A stretch of 64,000 nucleotides of DNA from Gaiellaceae bacterium (GTDB lineage: Bacteria; Actinomycetota; Thermoleophilia; Gaiellales; Gaiellaceae): NCBI GenBank assembly GCA_021323315.1, contig JAJTCQ010000006.1, positions 26,731-90,730 of the forward strand, in the 5' to 3' direction. The number at the start of each line of letters is the position of its first letter. Position 1 is the stretch's first letter. Positions 28,650-37,357 of this stretch are shown here, piece by piece. The notes below the pieces were generated by a model, which was given only the letters and a program-made list of their open reading frames with translations, was not told the DNA's origin and ran no database searches. The position numbers and the translations under genes were made by a program.

Positions 28650-29510
28650 ATGATCGACACGCAAGAAGCAGTCATGGAGGCCGTACCCGTTCGAAAGGAC
28701 GTGGCCGTCGAGGTGCGCGAGCTCCGCAAGGAGTTCGTGCTGCGCGACCGCAAGAAGGGCCGGTTCGGCAAGCGGACCCGGGTCGCCCTCGACGGCGTGA
28801 CGTTCTCGATGGAGCGGGGTGAGACCGTCGCGATCCTCGGCCAGAACGGCTCGGGGAAGTCGACGCTCGTTCGCCTGCTCTCCACCCTCCTGCTGCCGGA
28901 CGGGGGGTCGGCCCGGATCCTCGGCCACGACGTGGTCGCGGAGCACCGGGCCGTGCGCCGGGTCGTGAACCGCGTCTCGGTCGAGGCCTCGTTCTTCAAG
29001 AAGATGTCCGCTTCCGAGAACTTGAGCTACGCGGCGCGCTATTACGGCATGACCTCGAAGCAAACGCGCGAGAAGATCCCGGCGATCCTCGGGCGCGTCG
29101 GATTCCCGCACGACCGTCGGGACGAGCCGATGGAGAACCTCTCGCGCGGAATGCAGCAGAAGGTCGCACTCGCGCGGGCTCTGCTCACCTCGCCGGTGGT
29201 GCTCCTGCTGGACGAGCCGACGACGGGGCTCGATCCCCGCTCGAAACTCGAGGTGCAGGACTTCATCCGTGAGATCCGCACATCGCACGACTCGACGATC
29301 CTGCTCTGTACGCACGACCTCGGAGAGGCCGAGATCCTCGCCGAGCGCGTCGGCATCCTCGACCGGGGTCGGTTGCTCCTGCTCGAGCCGGCCGACGAGA
29401 TCAAGCAGCGCTACGGCGCGTCGACCCTCGAGGAAGCGTTCTTCGCCGCCACGGGACGCGAGTTCGAGGCCGAGCTGGACGAGGACGACGACCGGGAGGT
29501 GATGGCATGA
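28650..29510 (+). CDS. ABC transporter ATP-binding protein
   Basis: GQNGSGKSTLVRLLSTL, LSRGMQQKVALARALL, LLLDEPTTGLDP. Confidence 0.94.
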   Translation: MIDTQEAVMEAVPVRKDVAVEVRELRKEFVLRDRKKGRFGKRTRVALDGVTFSMERGETVAILGQNGSGKSTLVRLLSTLLLPDGGSARILGHDVVAEHRAVRRVVNRVSVEASFFKKMSASENLSYAARYYGMTSKQTREKIPAILGRVGFPHDRRDEPMENLSRGMQQKVALARALLTSPVVLLLDEPTTGLDPRSKLEVQDFIREIRTSHDSTILLCTHDLGEAEILAERVGILDRGRLLLLEPADEIKQRYGASTLEEAFFAATGREFEAELDEDDDREVMA

Positions 29511-30343
29511 AGGCTCTCATGGGAACGATGCGCGCCGAGCTCGTGGGCGCCGGCGGCGTCGTCGAGCGGAACGCCTATCTCACCAAGCGCTACATCTGGT
29601 GGGACGTCGCCTGGTTCGTCTGGACCGTCGCCAACACGCTGACGATCGTCTTCATCGCGAAAGGGATCGAGGCGACGGGCGGCTCGCTCGACGTCAACGC
29701 GACGATGACGACGCTGCTCATCGGCGCCGTCGTCTGGGCCTACCTCGGGATCCTCTTCGAGTTCCTCATGGAGACCGTCGCGTGGGAGCGCTGGGAGGGG
29801 ACGATCGAGTACACATTCATGGCCCCGCTCTCGCGTGCGATGCACCTGGCGGGCCAGGGCATCTTCGCGATCCTCTACGGGCTCCTGCGGGCGACGTTCC
29901 TGTTCATCATCTGCGCGTTCGTCTTCTTCGACCTCGTGATCCCCGACGCCAACTACGTCGCGGCGCTCGTCGTGCTCATGGTCGCGTCGGTCTCGTTCAT
30001 CGGGATCGGGATGATGATGTCGGTGCTGCCGCTCATCTCCCCCGAGAAGGGCACGCAGCTGGGGTTTGTCGCCCAGGGGACCCTGCTCGTGGTGTCCGGT
30101 GTCTACTACCCGGTCGAGGTGCTTCCGGGCTGGATGCAGGCGATCGCGACGATCTCGCCCGCGACGTACGCGCTCGACGGCATCCGCGAGGCGATCCTCG
30201 AGGGTCAGGGGCTCACTGCGATGTGGGACGAGCTGTGGCCGCTGATCATCATCGGCGTCGTCTCGATCCCGCTCGGCCTCTGGGTCTTCTCGCGCGGGGA
30301 GCAGTACGCGAAGAAGCACGGGAAGCTCAAGCGGAGCGGGTGA
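29507..30343 (+). CDS. ABC-2 type transporter permease
   Basis: 6-TM ABC-2 pattern; PVEVLPGWMQAIATISPATYALDGIREA. Confidence 0.92.
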   Translation: MKALMGTMRAELVGAGGVVERNAYLTKRYIWWDVAWFVWTVANTLTIVFIAKGIEATGGSLDVNATMTTLLIGAVVWAYLGILFEFLMETVAWERWEGTIEYTFMAPLSRAMHLAGQGIFAILYGLLRATFLFIICAFVFFDLVIPDANYVAALVVLMVASVSFIGIGMMMSVLPLISPEKGTQLGFVAQGTLLVVSGVYYPVEVLPGWMQAIATISPATYALDGIREAILEGQGLTAMWDELWPLIIIGVVSIPLGLWVFSRGEQYAKKHGKLKRSG

Positions 30344-31323
30344 TGGACGCAGCGGTGCACGTCCAGGGCTTGCTGAAGGTCTTCGACGTCCCCGAGCGGG
30401 AACCCGGCCTGGTCGCCGCGGCGAAGAGCCTCGTCCGTCGCAAGACGCGCGAGGTGCGCGCCGTTGACGCGATCTCGTTCGAGGTCGCGCCCGGCGAGGT
30501 CGTCGGCTTCCTCGGCCCGAACGGCGCCGGCAAGACGACCACGCTGAAGATGCTCTCCGGTCTCCTCTATCCGACCGGCGGCACGGGGCTCGTCCTCGGC
30601 TATGTGCCCTCGAAACGACAGCGCGAGTTCCTGAGCCGGATCACCCTCGTCATGGGGAACCGCAATCAGCTGCAGTGGGACCTCCCCGCCCTCGACTCGT
30701 TCGAGCTCAACCGCGCGATCTACCGGATTCCGCGCGAGGACTTCGTGCCGATGCGCGACGAGCTCATCGAGTTGCTCGAAATCGGCGACCTCGTCCGCAA
30801 GCCGATCCGGCAGCTCTCCCTCGGTGAGCGCATGAAGGCGGAGATCGTCGGTGCGCTGCTCCACCGGCCGCAGGTCCTCTTCCTGGACGAGCCGACGATC
30901 GGCCTCGACGTGACGATGCAGAAGCGCATCCGGTCGTTCGTGGCCGACTACAACGCACGCTTCGGTGCGACCGTGCTGCTCACGAGCCACTACATGGCGG
31001 ATGTCGAGGCGCTGTGCAAGCGCGTCGTCGTCATCCACCATGGGCGGATCCTCTACGACGGCGCGTTGACGGGGCTCGCCGACACGTTCGCTGCGTACAA
31101 GACGATCGGGGTCGCGCTCGAGAACGGGCAGGCTGACCTGTCGCGCTACGGCGACGTCATCCACCGTGACGGCGACTGGATCACACTCCGCGTGCCGAAG
31201 GCCGAGACCTCGAGCATCACAGCCCAGCTCCTCGCCGACGAGGACGTGCTCGATCTGAACGTCGAGGACCCGCCGATCGAGGACGTCATCGAGCTCGTGT
31301 TCGCGCAGGAGAAGCCGGAGTGA
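30343..31323 (+). CDS. ABC transporter ATP-binding protein (COG4586-like)
   Basis: GPNGAGKTTTLKMLSGLLYPTGG, LSLGERMKAEIVGALLHRPQVLFLDEPTIGLD. Confidence 0.93.
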   Translation: MDAAVHVQGLLKVFDVPEREPGLVAAAKSLVRRKTREVRAVDAISFEVAPGEVVGFLGPNGAGKTTTLKMLSGLLYPTGGTGLVLGYVPSKRQREFLSRITLVMGNRNQLQWDLPALDSFELNRAIYRIPREDFVPMRDELIELLEIGDLVRKPIRQLSLGERMKAEIVGALLHRPQVLFLDEPTIGLDVTMQKRIRSFVADYNARFGATVLLTSHYMADVEALCKRVVVIHHGRILYDGALTGLADTFAAYKTIGVALENGQADLSRYGDVIHRDGDWITLRVPKAETSSITAQLLADEDVLDLNVEDPPIEDVIELVFAQEKPE

Positions 31324-32168
31324 CAGTCGTCCCGGAGGCCGCGCCGCGCCGCGAGGCCGGCCGCTTCCGGTCGATGGTCGACCTCTATCTGACGACTGCC
31401 CGCACCGCGGTTCAGGCCGAGTTCCAGTACCGCACCGGCCACTACTTCTTCATGCTCGGCATGGTCGCCGAGCCGGTGATCTATCTCGTCGTCTGGACGA
31501 CGATCGCGGAGCAGCAGGGCGGCTCGGTCAACGGGCTCACCGCCGGGTACTTCGCGGCGTACTACATCGTCTGGACGCTCGTCCGGAACATGAACATCGT
31601 CTTCGGCGCCCCGTACTGGGAGTACCGGATACGCGAGGGGGACCTGAACCGCGACCTCCTGCGGCCGGTGCTACCGCTCCACTACGACATCGCGTGGTTC
31701 GCCGGCTGGAAGGTCGTGATGATCGTGCTCTGGATCCCGATCGCGATCGGGCTCTCGATCGCGTTCGACCCGACCCTCGACCCACGGCCCGCAGAAATAG
31801 CCACGTTCGCGGTTGCGATCTGGGGCGCCTACCTCATCCGCACGATGCTGCAGGAGAGTCTCGGGATGCTCTGCTTCTGGACGACGCGCGGGGCCGCGAT
31901 ATTCGACCTGTACATGATGACGGAGCTCCTCCTGTCCGGACGCCTCGTCCCGTTGCCGCTCATGCCGGACTGGGTGCAGGACGTCGCGCGGTTCCTCCCC
32001 TTCCAGTGGGCGTTCTACTTCCCGATCGAGAGCCTCGTCGGCGACCTGTCGAATGCCGAGCTCGTACGCGGCCTCTTCGTGCAGCTGCTCTGGATCCTCA
32101 TCGGCCTCGCGATCTTCCGTGTCGCCTGGCGGTTCGCGATCCGGCGCTACTCCGCGGTGGGAGGTTGA
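31320..32168 (+). CDS. ABC-2 family transporter permease (COG4587-like)
   Basis: FQYRTGHYFFMLGMVAEPVIYLVVWTTIAEQQGG...PYWEYRIREGDLNRDLLRPV. Confidence 0.9.
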   Translation: MTVVPEAAPRREAGRFRSMVDLYLTTARTAVQAEFQYRTGHYFFMLGMVAEPVIYLVVWTTIAEQQGGSVNGLTAGYFAAYYIVWTLVRNMNIVFGAPYWEYRIREGDLNRDLLRPVLPLHYDIAWFAGWKVVMIVLWIPIAIGLSIAFDPTLDPRPAEIATFAVAIWGAYLIRTMLQESLGMLCFWTTRGAAIFDLYMMTELLLSGRLVPLPLMPDWVQDVARFLPFQWAFYFPIESLVGDLSNAELVRGLFVQLLWILIGLAIFRVAWRFAIRRYSAVGG

Positions 32169-32169
32169 C

Positions 32170-32955
32170 CTGAACGCCTTCCGCGTCAGCTGGCTCTTCT
32201 TCAAGCTCGGCGTGCTGAACGAGCTGCAGTACCGCGTGAACTTCTTCGTTGCGCTCTTGCAGTCCGCTCTCGCGCTCGCCGTCGGCCTCGCCGTGCTCGC
32301 CCTCGTCTACTCCCAGACGGACGAGCTGAACGGGTGGACGCAGTCAGAGCTTCTCTGCCTGCTCGGCGTGCAGATCCTCATGGGCGGGTTGATCAAGACC
32401 TCGATCCAGCCGAACATGACGCGGCTGATCGAGGACGTGCGTGAGGGGAAGCTCGACTTCGCGCTCACGAAGCCGGAGGACGCGCAGGTCCTCGTCAGCG
32501 TGCGCGAGGTGCGGATCTGGCAGGTCATCGACGTTGCCTCCGGGCTGATCGTCCTGGGTGTCGGCCTATCGCGGATCACGACGGAGGTCGGGCTCGCCGA
32601 CACAGCCGCCTTCGGCGTGGCGCTTCTCCTGGGCGTCGTGCTCATCTACTGCTTCTGGCTCGTCATCGCGACCGTCGCTTTCTGGGTCGTGAACATGTGG
32701 CACGCGGTCGAGCTCTTCGACGGCGTGTTCCAGACCGGACGCTGGCCGATCGGCATCTACCCGGGATGGCTGCGCTACAGCGTGACGTTCCTCGTGCCGA
32801 TCGCGTTCGCCGTCACCGTGCCGGCGGAAGCGCTCACGTCCAGGCTCGACTGGGAGACGCTCGCCCTCGCCATCGGGTTCGCGGTCGTCTTCTTCACGTT
32901 CACGCGCTGGTTCTGGCGCTTCGGCCTCTCGCGCTACTCGGGCGCCTCGGCGTGA
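32170..32955 (+). CDS. ABC-2 family transporter permease (COG3694-like), probable CTG start
   Basis: (L/M)NAFRVSWLFFKLGVLNELQYRVNFFVALLQS; GGGAGG 6 nt upstream of CTG 32170. Confidence 0.85.
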   Translation: MNAFRVSWLFFKLGVLNELQYRVNFFVALLQSALALAVGLAVLALVYSQTDELNGWTQSELLCLLGVQILMGGLIKTSIQPNMTRLIEDVREGKLDFALTKPEDAQVLVSVREVRIWQVIDVASGLIVLGVGLSRITTEVGLADTAAFGVALLLGVVLIYCFWLVIATVAFWVVNMWHAVELFDGVFQTGRWPIGIYPGWLRYSVTFLVPIAFAVTVPAEALTSRLDWETLALAIGFAVVFFTFTRWFWRFGLSRYSGASA

Positions 32956-33074
32956 CGGATTCCGCGCCCTTTCGCGCAGGCCTCGATGTACTTCACGCAC
33001 GAGCTCGTGCTCATGCTCGAGGCGGCACGGTTCGTCGGCGTTTCCTTGCTGGTTACGAGAACCGGCCGGGAACG

Positions 33075-33114
33075 GGTGACGACACAGTCACCGTTTTCGT
33101 GGCCACGAAACCGG
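33075..33114. promoter_or_regulatory. Two abutting palindromes upstream of glnA
   Basis: GGTGAC-gacaca-GTCACC (33075-33092); perfect 16-bp palindrome TTTCGTGGCCACGAAA (33095-33110) within imperfect 24-bp 33091-33114. Confidence 0.65.
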
Positions 33115-33168
33115 CATCGTGATCCGCGAGGCCTGCTAGAGTCGCGCCGTCTTCGTTGAGGCGACGTG

Positions 33169-33200
33169 GCCTCGGACGGGAGCCCCGTCCGGGGCTTTTT
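33169..33200 (+). terminator. Terminator-like attenuator hairpin in the glnA 5' region
   Basis: GCCTCGGACGGG-agc-CCCGTCCGGGGC (12 bp incl. one G-T) + TTTTT; glnA ATG is only 20 nt downstream. Confidence 0.65.
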
Positions 33201-33219
33201 CCATTTCGAGGGAGGTTTC

Positions 33220-34629
33220 ATGGCACGACCGAGGACGCAGGGGAAGAGCACGATGGTGAGGAGCAAGGATCGTGCGACGTCGAGCCTGACGGCGCGGCGT
33301 GCGGTGCTCAAGCGCATCAGGGACGAGGGCGTCGAGCACGTCCTCTTCTGGTTCACGGATCTGGAGGGCCATCTCAAGTCGTTCGCGATCACACCCGCCG
33401 AGATGGAGGAGGCGCTGAACGACGGGATGGGCTTCGACGGGTCGTCGATCACGGGCTTCAACGCGATCGAGGAGTCGGACATGGTGGCGATCCCTGACCC
33501 GGCGAGCTTCCAGCTCATGCCCCGTCCGCTCGACGAGCACGGGCACGCGCTCGGCGCGAACGTCGCGCGAATGATCTGCGACGTCGTCACGCCCGACGGC
33601 TCGCCGTACGAGGGCGATCCCCGCTACGTGCTTCGCAAGGCGCTCGACCGCATGAAGTCGATGGGCTTCGACGCGTTCAACGTCGGCCCCGAGCTCGAGT
33701 ACTTCCTCTTCGAGGACGATCAGGGCACCGAGACGCTCGACGAGGGCGGCTACTTCGCGATGACTGCGCAGGATGCGGCGACCGAGGTCCGCAACGACAC
33801 GATCCACGCGCTCGAAGCGGTCGGCATCCCCATCGAGTACCACCACCACGAGGTCGGCCCCTCGCAGCACGAGATCGATATGCGCTACGCCGACGCGCTC
33901 GCCATGGCCGACTACACGATCACGTACCGGCTGATCGTGAAGGAGGTCGCCGCCTGGCACGGTTACTACGCCACCTTCATGCCGAAGCCGCTCTTCGGCG
34001 AGAACGGGTCGGGCATGCACACGCACATGTCGCTGTTCAAGGGCAACCGCAACCAGTTCTTCGACCGGCGCGACGAGCACCACCTGTCCCCGGCGGCGAA
34101 GAGCTTCATCGCCGGGCTACTCGTGCACGCGCGCGAGATCTCGGCGGTCCTCGCGCAGTGGGTCAACTCCTACAAGCGGCTCGTGCCCGGCTACGAGGCC
34201 CCGGTGTACGTCGCCTGGTCGCAGCGCAACCGGTCGGCGCTGATCCGAATCCCGCTGTACAAGCCGGGCTCGGAGCAGGCAACGCGCGCGGAGATCCGCT
34301 GCCCCGACCCGGCCTGCAACCCGTATCTCGCCTTCGCCGCGCTGCTGCATGCGGGGCTCGAGGGCATCGAGGCAGGCTACGAACTCCCGGACCCGATGGA
34401 GCGGAACCTCTATCGGCTCACCGCCACCGAGCGGCGCGAGCAGGGGATTGTCTCGCTCCCCGAGTCGCTCGGAGAGGCGATCGACGAGCTCGCCGGCTCG
34501 GAGCTGATGAAGAAGACGCTCGGGGAGCACATCTTCCCGCGCTACGTCGAGCTGAAGCGGCGCGAGTGGGACGAATACCGCGTCCAGGTCACGGAATGGG
34601 AGAAGGAGAAGTATCTGGCTGCGCTGTGA
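33220..34629 (+). CDS. glnA: Glutamine synthetase
   Basis: VLFWFTDLEGHLKSFAITP...GMGFDGSSITGFNAIEESDMVAIPD...NGSGMHTHMSLFKG...EQATRAEIRCPDPACNPYLAFAALLHAG. Confidence 0.96.
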   Translation: MARPRTQGKSTMVRSKDRATSSLTARRAVLKRIRDEGVEHVLFWFTDLEGHLKSFAITPAEMEEALNDGMGFDGSSITGFNAIEESDMVAIPDPASFQLMPRPLDEHGHALGANVARMICDVVTPDGSPYEGDPRYVLRKALDRMKSMGFDAFNVGPELEYFLFEDDQGTETLDEGGYFAMTAQDAATEVRNDTIHALEAVGIPIEYHHHEVGPSQHEIDMRYADALAMADYTITYRLIVKEVAAWHGYYATFMPKPLFGENGSGMHTHMSLFKGNRNQFFDRRDEHHLSPAAKSFIAGLLVHAREISAVLAQWVNSYKRLVPGYEAPVYVAWSQRNRSALIRIPLYKPGSEQATRAEIRCPDPACNPYLAFAALLHAGLEGIEAGYELPDPMERNLYRLTATERREQGIVSLPESLGEAIDELAGSELMKKTLGEHIFPRYVELKRREWDEYRVQVTEWEKEKYLAAL

Positions 34630-34913
34630 TGGTTCGGGCTTGAACTCAGCCGGCGAAAGTCGGATGATGCGCGGTGCAGGGTCAGCCGCAAGGCGAGCGG
34701 TGAGCCCTGTATCTGACGGCCGATCGCGGGCTCCCTGGTGTGGAGCCCGTGGTCGTTGTGGGCGGGTGGAAACCTGCGGTTCCCCCCGCCGGCCCCCCTT
34801 CCCTTTCCGTCGAGCCACCTCCGGCCGCGCTTGGCCTCCCGGCCGGCGGAGCCGGGCTCCGGCGATCGACGCCCTGCATCCTTGGTCCTTCCGGACGGCG
34901 ACCGCTAACAGCG

Positions 34914-36371
34914 CTACCCGGGTCTGCGAATGCCCCACACGTCTCGTGCGAACACGCGCAGGGCATGGTGGGTCGTTTCCGCCGAGCGCGTCAGCGCCCT
35001 GTCGTTCACGTTCGCGAGCGTGTCGCAGGCGCGGTGGTAGCACGGGTCGTACAGGTCTCCCGCGCGACCGCCGAACTTCGCGGCCTCCGCCTGGGACTTC
35101 TTCCCGTCGGCTCCAGTGAAGATCCCGCCGACGGGGATGCCGGCCGTCACGAATGGCGCATGATCGGACCTGGCGCCGATCGCGGTCTCTCCGAACGGGA
35201 TGCGGCGCGAGCGCAGGTAGCGTGCGAGCACGCGCTCGATCGCTGCCGAGCCGGCGGCACGCGACGAGCTGTCGCCGTCGTACACGAGGAGCACGTAGTT
35301 CGGGGAGCCGACCATGTCGAGGTTGAGGTAGAGCGCGTGGTCACGCCGTTCGTTCCGCGAGAGACGCCGCGTGTAGTGACGCGAGCCGAGGAGGCCGAGC
35401 TCTTCACCGGCCCACCAGACGAAGCGAAGGCGGTTGCTCGGCCGGGTCGTCGCGAGCCGCTCGGCCACCTCGAGGAGCACCGCCGACCCGCTCGCGTTGT
35501 CGTTGATTCCAGGCCCGTCGCGCACGCTGTCGAGGTGTGCGCCTGCGACCACGAGGTTGCGAGCGTCCCCTGTCCGGGTCTCGGCGATGACGTTGCGCGT
35601 CCGTCTCGTCTCCGCGACGACGTCGGCTCTCAGCTCGGCCGCGACGCCTGTAGCTCCGCTCCGCGTTCCGCGTCTGAGCGACTCTCCGACTGCGAAGCTC
35701 GCCGCCATGGCGGGGATGCTCACCTGAGGAGTGCCGAGAGTGGCAGCGAAGAGCTCGCGCCGGCCGGGGTTCCCTTCGTTGAAGACGACGACGGAGCTCG
35801 CGCCTCCCGCTACGGCGTTCGCGACCTTCGTGCGGAAGAAGCAGGTTCCTCGCTGGAGGAGGGCGATCGCGCCTCGAGGGAAGCCGGCGAAATCGGCCGG
35901 TTCGCAGCCGCTCGTGGATGCGTTGGGCCGCGGGCTCGGGACGAGCAGGTCCACCGCGACCACCTCGGCCTCGACCCTGCCGGCGCCCGAGTAGGCGAGC
36001 GTCGCGTAGTCGCGGTTCGCCCGAAAGCGCCAGTTGGCGGGTCCGGTCGTCCGCAGGAGCGGGGGAGACCTGTCGACGACGTACGGGAACGCGAACTCCT
36101 GCAGGCGGACCGCGTATCCGGCGCGGCGCATGCGGGTCGCGACGTAGCGCGCGGATGCGTCGTAGCCGGCGTTCCCGGTCGCACGGTTTCCTCCGTTGCG
36201 ATCGGCGATTCGTTGCAGTGCGGCCAGGTGCTCGCGGACAGCCGAGGCGGGAATGCGTGGCCCGGCCTGCACCGCCTCGAGCGGCGACCGGGCGGCCGAC
36301 CGCGCTGCTCCTCCGAGTGCGAGGGCGGCGACGGCGCTCACGAGGGCGATCCCGAGAGCCGTGTTGCGCAC
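34914..36371 (-). CDS. Secreted M28 family aminopeptidase with PA domain
   Basis: NLVVAGAHLDSVRDGPGINDNASGSAVLLEVAERL...RFVWWAGEELGLLGS. Confidence 0.92.
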   Translation of the reverse strand: MRNTALGIALVSAVAALALGGAARSAARSPLEAVQAGPRIPASAVREHLAALQRIADRNGGNRATGNAGYDASARYVATRMRRAGYAVRLQEFAFPYVVDRSPPLLRTTGPANWRFRANRDYATLAYSGAGRVEAEVVAVDLLVPSPRPNASTSGCEPADFAGFPRGAIALLQRGTCFFRTKVANAVAGGASSVVVFNEGNPGRRELFAATLGTPQVSIPAMAASFAVGESLRRGTRSGATGVAAELRADVVAETRRTRNVIAETRTGDARNLVVAGAHLDSVRDGPGINDNASGSAVLLEVAERLATTRPSNRLRFVWWAGEELGLLGSRHYTRRLSRNERRDHALYLNLDMVGSPNYVLLVYDGDSSSRAAGSAAIERVLARYLRSRRIPFGETAIGARSDHAPFVTAGIPVGGIFTGADGKKSQAEAAKFGGRAGDLYDPCYHRACDTLANVNDRALTRSAETTHHALRVFARDVWGIRRPG

Positions 36372-36398
36372 GCGCTCAGAGTACGTGGCGAACGCGCG

Positions 36399-36863
36399 TC
36401 AGCTCGGCTTGCCGGACATTGCCCACACGGCGACCAGCGCGGCGGCGAGGACGATCAGCGCGATGACCATCGCGGCTTTCAGCAGTCCCTCTCCGCGGCC
36501 GTCTCGCAGGCGGCGCACCCCGATCCCGCCCAGGATCAGCGCAAGCAGCGTGAGGACCGCTCCGACGTCCGCGACGATGTAGCCGATCCCGATCCACGTG
36601 GGATCGTCGACTCCCTCCGGCAGCACGTCGTCGTATTTCGTGTACAGCCACTCAGCGCCGATTCGCATGACGATGTAGCCGGGCAGCGCGACCGCCAGGA
36701 GCGTCCAGTAGCCGAGGCGCAGGAAGCGCCCGTCTCCGCGGGCGAACGCGATCGAACTCGCACCGGTGAGAAGGCCGCCGACGAGGATCATCGCCCCGAG
36801 GACGTGCACGAGCAGCGGGAAGTCCCAGCTGTCGGGCCTGGCCGCTGCGAGCACGCTGGTCAT
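36399..36863 (-). CDS. Small integral membrane protein, DUF2269-like
   Basis: 4 TM; LLVHVLGAMILVGGLLTGASSIAFARGD; paired with next gene. Confidence 0.65.
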   Translation of the reverse strand: MTSVLAAARPDSWDFPLLVHVLGAMILVGGLLTGASSIAFARGDGRFLRLGYWTLLAVALPGYIVMRIGAEWLYTKYDDVLPEGVDDPTWIGIGYIVADVGAVLTLLALILGGIGVRRLRDGRGEGLLKAAMVIALIVLAAALVAVWAMSGKPS

Positions 36864-37339
36864 GCGCCGGGCTTCCAGATCATGTCGATGAGGATGAGCA
36901 GCAACACGACGCTCGCTGCTGTGTGCAGCCAGAGCCCGCGCTGTGTGCGGTTGACAGCGAGGAGCTCGGCGCTGGGGCCGTTCTGGCCCGCTGCCTCGAG
37001 CTCCTTGGCCCTGGTCATGCCCGCGGTGAACTCGACTCCGGTGCGCTGGCCGATTCCCCCGGCGACGGCCCACAGCACGAGCGCGATGATGATCCACGGA
37101 TCCCAGATGTCATATCCGCCGACCGAGAACGCGAGCCAGAGGCCGAAGATCAGCGTCCCGCCGACCCCGACCGCGACGGCGCCGTTGCCGACCTTCACGA
37201 TCGGCTCCATGCGGATCGTCTCGTCCGGAGTGTCCGCGCGCCTCACGGCAGCGATGAGCACCCAGAACAGAACGATCGCGGCGACGTACGCGAACGCGCT
37301 CAGAACGTGGAGGGCGAGGATCCAATCGTCGAAGCTCAC
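36860..37339 (-). CDS. Small integral membrane protein, DUF2269-like
   Basis: WILALHVLSAFAYVAAIVLFWVLIAAVRR, 4 TM; GTG start 37339. Confidence 0.65.
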   Translation of the reverse strand: MSFDDWILALHVLSAFAYVAAIVLFWVLIAAVRRADTPDETIRMEPIVKVGNGAVAVGVGGTLIFGLWLAFSVGGYDIWDPWIIIALVLWAVAGGIGQRTGVEFTAGMTRAKELEAAGQNGPSAELLAVNRTQRGLWLHTAASVVLLLILIDMIWKPGA

Positions 37340-37357
37340 GCATCCGATCCTAGGACA

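Noticed and set aside
33045-33115. GlnR-type box upstream of glnA
   Set aside because: GTCAC and GAAAC elements are present but 14 nt apart rather than the 6 nt spacing of GlnR sites
36446-36461. Extra terminator-like GC palindromes scattered in coding regions
   Set aside because: Expected by chance at this GC content and not positioned at gene boundaries
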